A DNA stretch of 64,000 bases from Pristionchus mayeri (lineage: Eukaryota; Nematoda; Chromadorea; Rhabditida; Neodiplogasteridae), in contig BTRK01000002.1 of NCBI GenBank assembly GCA_036245805.1, forward strand, positions 40,158,661 through 40,222,660. The letters run 5' to 3'. Under the pieces are notes generated by a model that was not told where the DNA came from, searched no databases, and saw nothing but the letters and a program-made list of their open reading frames with translations. Below, piece by piece: positions 1 through 11,218 of the stretch. Position numbers and translations under genes: made by a program. Every line of letters begins with the position of its first letter. Position 1 is the first letter of the stretch.

Positions 1-212
1 TCCACATGCGATCAGCAAAATCTGGAAAATGCTTGTAGTTTCTCAAAACAGTTTATGCATTGCATTATGTCCACGATAACTGATGAATGTTGGAGCAATT
101 ACAGTAACAGTTTTCTATCATGAAACACCGAAAGACGATTCTCGCCACAGGCTATACACCAAAATAGAGTTAGTTACGTGATGAACTATGCAGATCAGGA
201 ACGATTTCTTTT
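1..212. other. No feature recognised
   Basis: AT-rich sequence upstream of the first recognisable sensor exon. The N-terminal exon that other family members carry (see 39821-39944 and 49755-49944) is not visible here and may lie outside the window. No promoter element is evident. Confidence 0.4.
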
Positions 213-1076
213 CAGCGGGCAAGAAGTTAATGCTAAGTTGCCCATGCGTAAGATTAACGAGGTGTGCGTTCATGAAAACGCTTTATATTTCGCTGCGTCC
301 GATGAAGTATTGTGCTAAACTTGGCATACCAACATATTTGTTTTCTATCATTGAAGATATTCAAAGCAATTCTGACATTGCGAGGTGAACTCGAAGTTCG
401 ACATAGTTATACATATTTGCATGTACGTTTGCTACTATGATGATTACATATCGATTTATTAAAGCATGTCTAAAAAGGATGTATTTCCAAAACCGATTGT
501 GATGGGCAAATAAAAGTCACTCGGATGTCTGATGCCACTGACAGTGACATTATTACCGTGGATCTATCAATGGCTGAATTGGGAGACGCACGGCTTTTGG
601 GCATTCACAGGTATGATAAAGTGTGAATTAAGGTTTAAACGATTATGTTATTCGTGCAGAGAGAAGGTCATATACGCAACGAAGAGTTCCGAATACATTA
701 GTTGGTGTAACGTGAAAAGGAGGACGGACAATGTGATACTCCTAGAGGTAGTTCTATGTTTAATATTTGTTGAATGCTGGTTAATGCTTAGAGTTCTTTT
801 AATCTTACGAATGTATACACTGAAGATTCATCCCCGTTCTTGTATGTCTCTACTGTTTATAATATCTGCATTCTGGACACTCGAACGATGGATTTTCTAC
901 CACCATTAAAAATTAAGTTCGGTTTATCGAATAATAATTGTGAAATTGACGTATATTTAAGAGGGCACAATTTCAAATACATTGTAAATGTCCATGAAAG
1001 TGACATGACGATTGTGGCTTGGAAAACCAATACAACAGATTTATACTTAATTACTGCACGACTTCCCAGTGAATAC
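213..1076 (+). CDS. Sensor module of sensor-kinase gene 1 (exons)
   Basis: Four exons are recognised by comparison with the other copies: 213-304 (motif VNAKLP, then ALYFAA), about 488-610 (ending LLGIHR before gtatga), 660-747 (EKVIYATKSS...VILLE) and 792-1076. The last holds the family hallmark LDTRTMDFLPPLKI and the TARLPSEY end before gtaagc. The same exon order occurs at 5356-6492, 7592-9845, 39821-47262 and 49755-50861. The repeating 'Y-x-LD-x-x-T-x-x-FLPPL' pattern suggests a beta-rich, perhaps propeller-like, fold. That is inference, since I recognise no named domain. The kinase exons from 2594 follow on the same strand after a linker, as in the intact gene at 49.7-56.9 kb. No signal peptide is visible. 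Confidence 0.6.
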
Positions 1077-1217
1077 GTAAGCCAACTTGATTTATAGTCT
1101 CCGGATTATCAAAAGTTCACGTGAGTGTAAGTAAATTCCAGTTAATATATTTCAAGCATGGAATTGAACCGACAATAAGATAATGAATAAAAAAGAAAAT
1201 ACAATATCATAAGGCCT

Positions 1218-1485
1218 CAATTCTACCATAAGAACCTCAGGCCAGCAAAGAGTCCACTTCAAAGATCTCATCCGTTCCCCAAGCCAACAAATCTGCTGAG
1301 ATAGAGACCAAACCCACTCAAGAGGTTTACGCTTCTTTTACAACAATATTCAGTGTGCAAATTTTTCAGTTCAGCAACGATTCTATTTCAAAGGTTTCTG
1401 CAGTTCACGTAACAAACAAATCTGCTGAGATAGACATACAACTTTCTCAAGAGGTTTGCGATTTATTCGTTTCTAAAAAAAAGTA
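1218..1485 (+). repeat. Two-unit direct repeat, possible linker exon
   Basis: Two diverged units share 'aaatctgctgagatagaNac' and 'ctcaagaggtttRcg', about 130 bp apart. One frame reads KSAEIETKPTQEVYAS and then KSAEIDIQLSQEVCDLF, so the segment may be a duplicated linker exon between the sensor and kinase parts of gene 1. Splice borders are not clear. Confidence 0.35.
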
Positions 1486-2130
1486 TTACACATACACAAA
1501 TAGCCATGTCGCAAATGAACGGATGATAAATGTTGTTGAGTCAATTTCAATTTTCAATTTAATTTAATTTAAATCTATTTATCCGCCAGAAGCAAGAATC
1601 GAGTAGTAGGGGGGAAATCTTCGTTAGAGTTTGGCAGATTTCCGGTGTGTTGAAGAGTCGGTGTTGGGGTTGGGGCTTCGGGTGCAGCAGCAGATTGGTG
1701 GGAAAAATTGAGACACATTTGAGAATTTGTTTTGCTGTAAATTGTTATGATTACTGAAGACCTGAAATATACGTAAAAAAAGACGTATATACTCATTCAA
1801 TTAACGCTATTGTCAATTTTATTTTGTTTGCGTGGTTTGAGCAAAAACAATTAATAATAATAATGAATGGATCAAGTTCTTTGGCGGTACACTATCTTTG
1901 CGAAATATCATTTCTCTAAGTGGACTTCGGAAATATGGAATGAGTTGTTACTGTATTTTCATTTTAAATTTATTAATTCTAAACTGTTTTTAACATATTT
2001 TTTTCTGAAATTTGGATTTATCGAAATACATTTATAATTTGGGGTACTACCATAATGTGCATAGATAACTACTTTAAATTTAAAATTAACATGAGCGAAT
2101 GTAAGGAAAACATCAATATCATACAATGAG
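1486..2130. other. No feature recognised
   Basis: AT-rich spacer or intron between the sensor exons and the kinase exons. I see no coding segment. From about 2095 onward the sequence matches, inverted, the region near 13640-13700 on the far side of the kinase copy on the - strand. Confidence 0.35.
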
Positions 2131-2593
2131 TTTAATCGTTTAACGCGGAGTAGCTGACCTCGAGTTCCTGCGATCGAACGACGTTACCGTAGAGAACAAC
2201 AAAATGCGAGCCTTTCGAGCTCTCTAAGAAGATACCCACTTACATTTACTTTATATTGTCTATCTCTTCTCAATGATGTGAACTCCCCGTTGCATCCGTC
2301 CCAATTAGATAAACCTTTGGATGATTAGCTTAGCACAGTTCCTGGCTACTTTATCAAAAAACAGGACAGTTTAATTCTTAAAAAAACAGTCGAGTATATA
2401 TTTGAAAAGAAATATATTACTTTTATCAATTCATTATCAATTCAGTTCCTCCAGGCTGATATCACGAAGACGAACGGCGGAAAACACGGCGTTGATCAGA
2501 GAATGAACATCAAAAGTGATCAAGAAAACAAGGAATTCGAATCCGAGTGAGCGAAATAATATACGATCATGAAACAATATTCCGTCACATTAG

Positions 2594-4685
2594 ATTTCTG
2601 AAGAAATTCAAGCCAACGGCCTTGCTTGGATATGGAGGATGTGGTTGCGTATTCAAGGAACAGAACATAATGGATAAGTGGAATTACGCAGTAAAAAAGA
2701 ATCGCACTACGAGGAAGGTAAGAAATGATACAGAAGTGATATTTATGAGGACTCGTGGACAAATCGAGTACATGAATTAGAGGACAATCAGCTTTAATTT
2801 ATGTTGGATTTAACGAATTGTATTGTACAGCGATTGAGTAATGTATCTATTTATTTCAGCGAAGAATCAATAAACGAGTCATTGGCTGAAGTGTTCACAC
2901 TTGCATCTCTCAGACACGAGGGCATCGTTGGCAATAACAGCTCATGGATGGAACAACCGCCCCCGGGGTGGCAGGTAGATCAAACGAGACCGATTGTACC
3001 GATTGAACTAATGTATTTCCATTGAAGAATCGATCGGACGCATCTCTTCTGAAGACTTTCGGAAAATCTGAATCGGTAAATTGAATATATGGGGAAATAG
3101 TAAGCTGTTTATTTCAGTTCAACTATAGCGATGATTGCGTTTTTCTCTACATGCAGATGGAGGTATTTTCTTTTACATTTTTATTTTCAAAATAATTTCA
3201 GCTCTGTGGACTTACTCTCAAAGAATTTCTTGAAAAGTCGCCTCAGCGAGACTCTAAGGCCAAAGTGTGCTTCAAACAATTGGTATCAGCTGTAGGATAT
3301 CTTCATCGTAAGGGAAAGATCCATCGAGATTTAATAATACATCCAACTCCAGAATATTCGTAGATGCATAAGTAGAAGTGTTTAGCCCAGCAACATTCTT
3401 CTCTCCGAGGATAATTGCCTCAAAATAGGCGATCTCGGAATCGCTGCTGATAGAGCGATCAAAAATGGACAAGAAGTCGACAGAACGAGAACTGTAGCTG
3501 GGACAATGATGTACATGGCACCCGAACAGGTGCTGTTCATAATATTTTTTTAAAATGTATGTGTTACAGAAAAAGGACAAATACTTGTCCAAAGTGGATA
3601 TATATAGTCTCGGATTGGTTTTAACTGAGATGTCTGTGCATATGACATTTAGTAAGAAAGACGAGGTGAGTAAATACCAATGACGCCTTGATTTATTAGG
3701 TTGTTGCAAAAGTCTTGCGGTTTTTTGATATTTTGCCTTCCATCTTCATTTTAGTTTGACTGATGAACTTCCACATATTGTTTACTAATGAGGCCTTGTA
3801 TACTCTTTCATATGCGCACCCTATCAGCGTTGCCTAATCGGGGAGGCGAGAACAGGACAAAGTTAAAATTGCAAAAATGTATCCATCGAAAAAGACACAT
3901 TTCTCAATATTATGTTTCCTCTGAAGCATGAATGCTCAATTCCGGGAGATTATATGAAGCTCCCATTTTTACCTATACATACTTTTTCTCATTGATGATG
4001 GAGGTTATATCCTTTCGAGGAATTCATTGAACTGTAAATGACTACATTTTGCATTTTGTATGTTGATTTTGCATATTTTTGAAAATGAGAAATTCAAATT
4101 TTCTGAAACGAGAAAGGTGCAGGGGCCAATATTGTTTTCTTTGTATGAAGCCTCTCGGTGGGTGAACATAGCGCACTCATAGTGGAGCCTATATGATTGG
4201 TATTCGATGCAAAAAATCTGAACAAGTTTCATGTAACCAGAATCGACAGCATATATTCAATATCATGTAATTCGGTCCAATCTTAATCGAGACACAGTTG
4301 AAAAATATTTTCTGAAAGGGTATAGGTGATACTTCCCAGACATCAGTATGGGTAGGTTTCGTGAATTCTGCCGGCAAATATCCAGTAAAATATATTAAAT
4401 GCAATATTTTGAGAATCAATTGCAATTGTGTTCATCATAATGTATCCCATTGATCGCGATATTGGATTGATTGAAATGTATGCATGTAAAGTACAAGCAT
4501 ACCTCTAAACACTGCTGTGCTTGTTAGTTATTGTGATTTGTTACAAAATAATTATGATAGTTCAAAATACGGACACAAAAAACCGCAAGACTTTTGCAAC
4601 AACCTTATAATTCCACAAATATCAGGTTTTCCGTAATTATCAGAAAGGACGGCCGAATACAATTCTGAATCATCTGCCTGAAGTG
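2594..4685 (+). pseudogene. eIF2alpha-kinase-like kinase domain, copy 1, damaged
   Basis: Exons are about 2594-2717 (glycine loop GYGGCGCVF, lysine in YAVKK), 2860-2974 (ending WMEQPPPGWQ, as in PERK/GCN2 kinases), 3118-3162 (FLYMQME), 3202-3332 (LCGLTLKEFLEK to HRDL), 3386-3529 (DLG in place of DFG; MYMAPEQ), 3570-3665 (KVDIYSLGLILTEM) and 4625-4685 (VFRNYQKGRPNTILNHLP). Family knowledge: the PPxGWQ box and YMxPEQ are typical of eIF2alpha kinases. Damage: the exon ending in HRDL lost the following lysine and the splice donor that the - strand copy keeps. A 0.9-kb mariner-like element sits in the following intron, and exon 4625-4685 is caught up in a local inverted amplification. No kinase end (HPYF-type) is seen. 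It was probably once joined to the sensor exons at 213-1076. Confidence 0.7.
3697..4607. mobile_element. Mariner-like non-autonomous element in kinase intron
   Basis: About 0.9 kb bounded by inverted ends TTAGGTTGTTGCAAAAGTCT and its complement, next to TA dinucleotides. The ends match the usual mariner terminal pattern (AGGTTG...AAAAGT). I see no transposase. It lies between the kinase exon ending at 3665 and the exon starting at 4625. Confidence 0.75.
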
Positions 4686-5190
4686 GTAAGCTCTATTTTT
4701 GTAGAACTGCATTTGTTCTTGATTGTATACTTTCTGATTGCACTCCAACTTGACCCTGTCATAAAGACAGGGTCAAGTTGGAGTGCAATCAGAAAGTATA
4801 CAATCAAGAACAAATGCAGTTCTACAAAAATAGAGCTTACCACTTCAGTCTTCTTTATGACAGGGTCAAGTTGGAGTGCAATCAGAAAGTATACAATCAA
4901 GAACAAATGCAGTTCTACAAAAATAGAGCTTACCACTTCAGGCAGATGATTCAGAATTGTATTCGGCCGTCATAAAGACAGGGTCAAGTTGGAGTGCAAT
5001 CAGAAAGTATACAATCAAGAACAAATGCAGTTCTACAAAAATAGAGCTTACCACTTCAGGCAGATGATTCAGAATTGTATTCGGCCGTCCTTTCTGATAA
5101 TTACGGAAAACCTGATATTTGTGGAATTATAAGGTTGTTGCAAAAGTCTTGTGGTTTTTTGTATCCGTACTTTGAACTATCATAATTAAA
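4547..5190. repeat. Complex inverted/tandem amplification with a captured exon
   Basis: The arms at about 4547-4683 and 5054-5190 are inverted copies. Each contains a mariner end, the intron and the kinase exon VFRNYQKGRPNTILNHLP. Between them a unit of about 80 bp ('aagctctatttttgtagaac' to 'ttgaccctgtc') occurs four times: once in one orientation (about 4685-4765), then three times inverted (about 4766-4846, 4858-4940, 4975-5057). Junctions share 'cataaagac'. The open frames here are by-products of the symmetry. The structure resembles template-switch products. Confidence 0.75.
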
Positions 5191-5355
5191 GTGCGGTGAG
5201 TATGTTGTAAAAATATCTTTGTAATTAATTTCTTTATTCGTTCTATGTGATATCTCGACCATACGACTGATCGAAAAGGTAGCATAATTAAGAGTTATTT
5301 CATTCGATATCACCCTTGCATGAACATTGTAAGCAATATTGAATATTAATTGAAG

Positions 5356-6651
5356 GGGCAAAGACATCGATGCAGATCTTCCCGAGGATGTGATTATTCA
5401 CTTTGATACCGTGCACAGAAACACAATTTACTTCAGCACGAAGCAACGGGTGAACCACTTTCTAGCTTGCGATACGATAAATTAGTAAGCAGTATGTGTG
5501 CCCCAATACGGTGCTTCGAACATCCAGACAGTATTGTGATATCTCCAACCGTATTTCCCTAACATACAAATAATTGATAATGGATACATGCGTATTTAGT
5601 CAATTCTCTTGTATCATAACACATAAGTAATTATTCGTCTTTCGTTACGCCACCGAGCGTAGATAAAATATATATATTTTAGATCTTTAGAACCGTCACA
5701 ACCCCATCTAACGGAATCGCCGTCACTTACCTTCGACATATTCAGCATGTGAGAACTAGACAAAGTGCGTTAATATTTAGTATCAACTAGGACGAAAACG
5801 AGATCGGCAATGGAATACTCACCAGAAGCAGGAATGGGCAAAAATATGCGTATAGAATGTGGAACAATCCGGATACTGATGGCATCCAGATCGATATTCC
5901 GGACGAGATCACGACAGGAACGATGCATTTGAAAAGCATTCACAGGTGACAATACATCATTTTTGATATATTAGTTGTTGATGTACTAGTTCAAAATTGA
6001 TATATTAGTTGACGAAGAGAGTTCTCGTTTGCAGAAATAAGTTATTGTATATCTCGATAAATTCGGAGTTGACTAAGCCGACGGCAACCAGAATGAGCCG
6101 GAATGCGATGCTGCTGGAGGTGAAATTCAACAATCAATTTTTAATGCACCATTACTAACTAATTTACTATATTCGATCAAAGACATGCATGCTTTAGTTA
6201 AATTTTTCTTTGCGTCATCATATAGTTATATTCGAGTGTAATGTCAGCCTTTATGCAATCGACATCCACACATTACAATTCTTACCGCCCTTAAAATTTA
6301 CGTGAGTTGATTTTCATTATTGAAATCCTGAATAATTAACGTATTTGGTCTCCATTTAATTAACTGCAATTCCCTATCAGCAATATCGATTCTGTCGGTG
6401 TGCTTGCCGGAGTGTTCAACGGAGTACTGACGCTAAATGGCGAAATAGATAACACGAGATTCTTAATCACAACGAAGCTTCCGAGGACGCATGTGAGTGT
6501 GTCTCGTATTATATTCGATTTATAAATGTAATTCTGGAGGAAAAATTCTCAGACTGAAAGGTTAACGCCTGATGATGGAGTAAATGCCGTCACAAATCAA
6601 CGCTCGGAAGAATCATTACCAGAAAGAGTGTTGAATTTCACGATCAAATAG
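5356..6651 (+). CDS. Sensor-family gene 2 with short tail
   Basis: Exons: about 5356-5450 (IDADLPEDVIIHF...NTIYFSTKQR), 5699-5748 (TVTTPSNGIAVTYL), 5791-5945 (YAYRMWNNPDTDGIQIDIPD...SIHR), 6035-6120 (NKLLYISINSE...MLLE), about 6190-6301 (LYAIDIHTLQFLPPLK), 6382-6492 (VGVLAGVFNGVLTLNG...TKLPRTH) and 6553-6651 (TERLTPDDGVNAV...LNFTIK, stop). The order matches sensor copies 1 and 3-5. Instead of a kinase or RING, the last exon encodes about 32 polar residues and a stop. The N-terminal exon beginning with TSIYQT in other copies is not found, because its expected place is taken by the amplification ending at 5190. I see no internal stop, but exon 5 has no clear acceptor. Function unknown. Confidence 0.65.
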
Positions 6652-6798
6652 AAATTACCGCCAGCAATATCCATCCTTCAAATAGATGACGGTTTGAATG
6701 CTAGTCGTCGTAAAGCTAAGGAAGAGATTTAGGTACAGTGTTCAATTGGAGATACGAATTGCCCCAGAGACTGTGGATCAAGAGGGAGTATGTCTCAC

Positions 6799-7555
6799 AA
6801 GGAAAGGTCGTCTTGTGTCCATCGCCTTTTCGAAAATTTTCAAAGCGCCTAACTAGAGTATCGTCTGGGAAGCCTGAAAGTGTTCTCCATTTTGCGGAGG
6901 AGAACTAAGGGCAAAGAAAAATCAATAATTGTAATTTCCCGGGGTGCTCATCTACACTTTCAACCCCCTCACCAGTTGAGTGGTAAGGTGTCCGACTAGT
7001 AATCCAATGAGCTTGGGTTCGATGTCCCCACGATGTTTTAGATTTTTGCTCCCTTCGAATGCAAGTTTTTGACATCAAGAATTGCATGATGGGACTTCTA
7101 CCCTATTAAAACACGACTCCATTCGAGGAGCTAATGAGCAACTCAAGGGGTGATGAGTTATGGAAAGGGCCTCCGAAGATATTTCTTCGAAGAAACATGT
7201 GCAATTGCATTAGCTCCTGAAATTGTGCCATAATAGGTCCCATCAAGCAATTCTTGATGTCTAAAACGTGCATTCGAAGGGAGCAAAAATCTAAAACATC
7301 GTGGGGACATCGAACATCGTGGGGTTCGTTGGATTACTAGTCGGGCACTTTACCTCTCAACCACAAGGCAGTTGGTGAGGGGACGGTTGAAAGCGCAGAT
7401 GAGCACCCCGGGAAATTACAATTATTGATTTTTCTCTGCCCTCAGGGCTCCTCCGCAAAAATGGAGAACACTATCAGGCTTCCCAGACGATACTCTAGTT
7501 AGGCGCTTTGAACATTTTCGAAAAGGCGATGGACACAAGACGACCTTTCCTTGTC
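6799..7555. mobile_element. Fold-back element with tRNA-like arms
   Basis: The arms at 6799-7085 and about 7247-7555 are inverted copies, centred near 7177. Within the left arm, 'ttgagtggtaaggtg' resembles an RNA polymerase III A box and 'gggttcgatgtcccc' resembles a B box. Between them lies a tRNA-like anticodon segment (ccgactagtaatccaatg). This suggests a tRNA-derived SINE, or a tRNA relic, duplicated as a hairpin. It lies between sensor genes 2 and 3. Confidence 0.6.
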
Positions 7556-7591
7556 AGCTTTTTTTAAAAAAAGCATAAAGTTGTTATTTAG

Positions 7592-10500
7592 AGGCAGAGA
7601 AATCGACGCGGAATTGCCCGACGTTGTGATAAATTGAGAAGAAGTGCACGGCAATGCTATTTACTTTAGTACGCAATTACGAGTAAGTTAAAATCTCAAT
7701 TTTACTTTAAAAAGTTTAAAAAATAACGCAATCATACAAGATCTTCAAAACCGTCTTCACATCTTCTGGTGGAATCGCAGTTACTTACCCGCGTAATTTT
7801 GCAAAAGTTTTTCATTTTTAAGAAAAGTCAATGTTCAATATTCCGCAGGATGAAGTGAACATTGAAGGGGCGATCAGTACACGAATAAGGAATGGAAATA
7901 TGTACGCATTCATACTGTGGGAGAATCCTGATTCGGACGGAATTAGCATCTACGAAGGGAATGAAATTGGCAACCATTTACAGGTAGAAACGTATATCCG
8001 CAAAACAGTGAGGCATTACCGTTTTACAGGGTAAATTTGATCTACCTCACGAAAAAAGATGTGAGGCACCCTGAGGCACACCGGCAGAGCCCTAATGCTG
8101 TACAGGGTGTCCAAAAAGTATTGTTACACTTTTGAAACGCGAATTTTTTTAACATGTAGGTCGAGTTGTCAAAACCTGTAATAACACGTTTGAGCCCACC
8201 CTTCGGTGCGTTGAGGGAACCTACTAATTAGTTTCCCATAGTCATGGTTCGTCCAAATCGCTATCGTCAAACTATTATCAACCTTTGGACCCTCGGCGAC
8301 CCCCCAGATTCCATCAGGAGGAAGCTTCGTATTTCCCGAATGACAGTCTATCGCACCATCTCCCGTTTCAAGCAGTTGGGCACTGCGAAGGACCGTCCAA
8401 GATCAGGAAGACCCAAGACCGCTCTCACTCAGAAGAACAGGAGAATCGTGGAGAAGAGAGTGAGTCGCAATGCCAAACGATCCATCAGGAAGATGGCTAA
8501 GGATCTCAAGATCTCCAAAGGATCCGTGTGTGCCATCGTTCATTCTCTTCTCAAGTCCTACCCCTACAAGATGAGAAAGGGCCATGGCCTCACTGATGTC
8601 CACAAGCAGAAGCGCCTGGAGAGATGCAAGCTGCTCCTTCAGCGGGCCGATCGTGGGGAGCACTTGACTACCGTTTACTCTGACGAGAAGCTGTTCTCAG
8701 TCGAGGAGGTCTACAACAGTCAGAACACCAGGATCATCGCCAAGTCTCCTCAGCAAGCTGACGCCAGAGGTAGAACCATCTCTCGCATTGCCCACCCCCA
8801 GGCACTGATGGTTTGGGCTGGTGTGTGCTCGACGGGCAAGACTCCTCTCGTGTTCGTGGATCCCGGGGTCAAGATCAACAAGGAGTACTACACCAGGGCA
8901 ATTCTCCAGAAGGCCCTTCTCCCCTGGTCCCGCTCCCACTTCAAAGGGGCTCGCTGGACCTTCCAACAGGATTCAGCGCCTGCTCACTCGGCAAAAGTGA
9001 CGCAGGCATGGTGTCGCGCCCATCTGCCCGACTTCATCTCGAGTGAGGAATGGCCCTCGAACTCCCCCGATCTCAACCCTCTGGACTTCAGCATTTGGTC
9101 AGTGTTGGAGAAGGAGGCCTGCTCTACTCGCCACAAGAACCGCGATTCCCTCAAGGCAGCCCTTCTCAAGGCATGGGAGAAGATCGACGTCCCTTACCTG
9201 CGGGCCGTCATCGACTCGGTCCCTCGTCGTCTCAGAGAGGTCATCGCGGTCAATGGAGGCCAGATCGAGTGATCGTGCATTGTTATGTTCATATGGTCAC
9301 TGATAAATACTGTGCCCCGTTTGAGTTGTCTATGTTGCTTTTAAAGAAAGATACATGGTTTTATCCGTGTAACAATACTTTTTGGACACCCTGTATTATT
9401 AGAGGTAAAACACCGTGTCCACCCGAATATCTTTTTCATTTTAGATTCCTGCACCAATCTTGACCCGGACCCAAGAAGCTGACCCATTCTACTACTTCTA
9501 CTGTGCAAATTTCCTCTACGCTCTCGACATCGATTCACTGCAGTTTCTTCCGCCCTTGAAGATCAGCTTTAGTTGTTTCTAAAGCTGTTGCGTCTCGAGC
9601 TGTTGCAATACGTCTCAGCCCCTCGCGTAGTGTTGAATCAGGGTTTTGCAGTTAAAGAGCATTCCTTGAATATTCGTTTTTATTCGTCAGAGTCTAGTAA
9701 AGAAATAAGAACGGGCTATTTTATTTATTTCAGCAAGTTTGATGTAATTGTTGGATTCGCTGGAATTTTCAACGGAGTGATAACGATGACGGGCGAGAAC
9801 AGATACGATCAATATTTTGCACATGCCGAACTACCCATTGAATATGTTAGTTCTTCCGGAGAGTATATTATTCCTGAATTTTTAGATGATTAATCGAGGA
9901 TCCGCAACTGACGTAATACTACCACAATCCAGGTACGTACTCAACATCGAATTAATTTTTGAAAGAAATATATTAACGTGTTCAGCAAAACATGTCAAGT
10001 CACATTTTGAATTTGAAAAGTTTTTAATAATTTAGCATGTCACCAATCCCTCGAGCGCCCTAACAAGCGTTATCGTAGATAAAGATGAGATGATTGAAGT
10101 GAGATTTTAAATTTTTAATGTTGATGATATGCTTTTGTTTCAGGGTCTTGTTGCAGAAGTTGAGAAAATGAAGGCGATGCTGGATGAACAAACAAAGAAA
10201 CTCAATGTGAGTGCGCAATGAAATCGGATAAAATTTTTAAAAAATCGGCTAGTATGTTATTGCAATTATAAACTGGTGTAATATAGTTTGCAAAGGAGTA
10301 AAATGTTAACGCATAGTTCTACTTCTGTGAAATGATTGTTCGAGTAGGATCTTTCAGGTAGCAGGTCAGTCTAAAGAGAAATCCGCAATTCACTCCGGAC
10401 CAAAATGCGTGATCTGTCTCGATAATCAGGTTTGCGCACCCACAAATTTGATAAAAAGTGTCATTTGTATTATTTTCCAGCCCAATATGGTCTTCTTCGA

Positions 10501-10624
10501 CTGTATGCATGTCGCCGTGTGCGAGGAATGCTTCAACACGGCTGCGGATAATATTGCAACGAAAATGTTCAAATGCCCAAATTGCCGACAATGGATCAAT
10601 GGGGCTCACAAAGTGTTTATGTAG
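7592..10624 (+). CDS. Sensor-family gene 3 with C-terminal RING finger
   Basis: Sensor exons: 7592-7682 (AELPDVVIN, then YFSTQLR), 7849 to 7983 or 8034 (FILWENPDSDGISIYEG), about 9445-9560 (YALDIDSLQFLPPLKI) and 9734-9845 (FAGIFNGVITMTGEN...LPIEY). Effector exons: 10036-10098, 10144-10206 (acidic/basic heptads VAEVEKMKAMLDEQTKKLN, likely coiled coil), 10358-10429 (CVICLDNQ) and 10481-10624 (CMHVAVCEEC...CPNCRQW, stop). The C-x2-C / C-x-H / C-x2-C / C-x2-C spacing is a C3HC4 RING, the signature of E3 ubiquitin ligases. Oddities: an in-frame TGA at 7635-7637 stands where gene 2 has a phenylalanine. The usual exon ending LLE is missing, and a full maT transposon lies in the intron where it would be. 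The gene may be decaying, or may start at a later ATG. Confidence 0.7.
8103..9393 (+). mobile_element. Complete maT-type (DD37D) mariner element
   Basis: 1,291 bp between 27-bp perfect inverted repeats beginning CAGGGTGTCCAAAAAG, flanked by TA at 8101-8102 and 9394-9395 (the target duplication used by Tc1/mariner). It carries one uninterrupted transposase gene. It sits in an intron of the RING gene, same strand. Perfect TIRs and an intact gene mean a recent insertion. Confidence 0.95.
8244..9272 (+). CDS. Mariner (maT, DD37D) transposase, intact
   Basis: 342 residues, full family length, no intron. The N-terminal half has two helix-turn-helix regions (about 8-45 and 60-105) joined by an RSGRPK linker, the DNA-binding part that recognises the TIRs. 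The catalytic aspartates are D147 (VYSDEKLF), D243 (TFQQDSAPAH) and D281 (SPDLNPLDF). Exactly 37 residues separate the last two, which defines the DD37D maT group rather than DD34D mariners or DD34E Tc1. It cuts and reinserts the element at TA sites in the nucleus. Codon use is strikingly GC-rich compared with the surrounding AT-rich genes. The start at 8244 is the first ATG after the 5' TIR. I see no frameshift or missing motif, so it could be active. Confidence 0.95.
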   Translation: MVRPNRYRQTIINLWTLGDPPDSIRRKLRISRMTVYRTISRFKQLGTAKDRPRSGRPKTALTQKNRRIVEKRVSRNAKRSIRKMAKDLKISKGSVCAIVHSLLKSYPYKMRKGHGLTDVHKQKRLERCKLLLQRADRGEHLTTVYSDEKLFSVEEVYNSQNTRIIAKSPQQADARGRTISRIAHPQALMVWAGVCSTGKTPLVFVDPGVKINKEYYTRAILQKALLPWSRSHFKGARWTFQQDSAPAHSAKVTQAWCRAHLPDFISSEEWPSNSPDLNPLDFSIWSVLEKEACSTRHKNRDSLKAALLKAWEKIDVPYLRAVIDSVPRRLREVIAVNGGQIE

Positions 10625-11210
10625 TCTTTGAGATCCATTTTTTATATTCGTATTCGATGTACAAACATGCACACATTGTGCTTAATGTACCACATTGTGA
10701 GAATAAATTATTGTGTTTTCTGGAATTCATGCCATCCATATCGGAATAACTAAATAAGACGATTTGCCATCAACACTTGAACACTTGTATTCCTCCACAA
10801 TATCATTGATTGATCAATGATTTATCATTGAATCATTTCGATACTATTAATAAATAGATTTTTTAAGGAAAATTGAGTACTGATGACAATTAATGACTAT
10901 GTAATAACTGAATTACGGATGATATTAAAGAAGAAAAAAGTCCAAAAAGTGACGTACGTCGATTTAGCCTACATGCCATGCAACAGCTCACATCCAAAAG
11001 TATACTTTCTAAAGGCGAACTAATTATACTGTTTGAGATATTTACGAAAAAAAGAAGTTGTCGCTTAATATCTGTTCACAATCAGGTCGTCTGTTAGCGT
11101 CCAAATTGGTCAGCCACAAGACGAATTGGGCATGACTTATGTCTGTATTCGGTCTAATTAGATCTGTTAGAATCCCTAATATAAAAAGCCCGACTAAACA
11201 TAAATCTACA
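10625..11210. other. Intergenic, poly(A) signal at 10702
   Basis: Short 3' flank of the RING gene. An AATAAA occurs at about 10702, roughly 80 bp after the stop, and could serve it. The rest is AT-rich and shows no gene. Confidence 0.4.
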
Positions 11211-11218
11211 TTATCATA

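Noticed and set aside
4670..4949. Two opposite-strand 88-codon frames with the same protein
   Set aside because: They are the same inverted unit read from both sides. The hydrophobic run is an accident of the captured intron.
7635..7637. TGA as a selenocysteine codon in the RING gene
   Set aside because: The aligned residue in other copies is Phe, not Cys, and I see no SECIS-like hairpin in the 3' region. A mutation is simpler.
8403..9463. Other frames over the transposon (86-137 codons)
   Set aside because: Shadows of the GC-rich transposase gene; no motifs.
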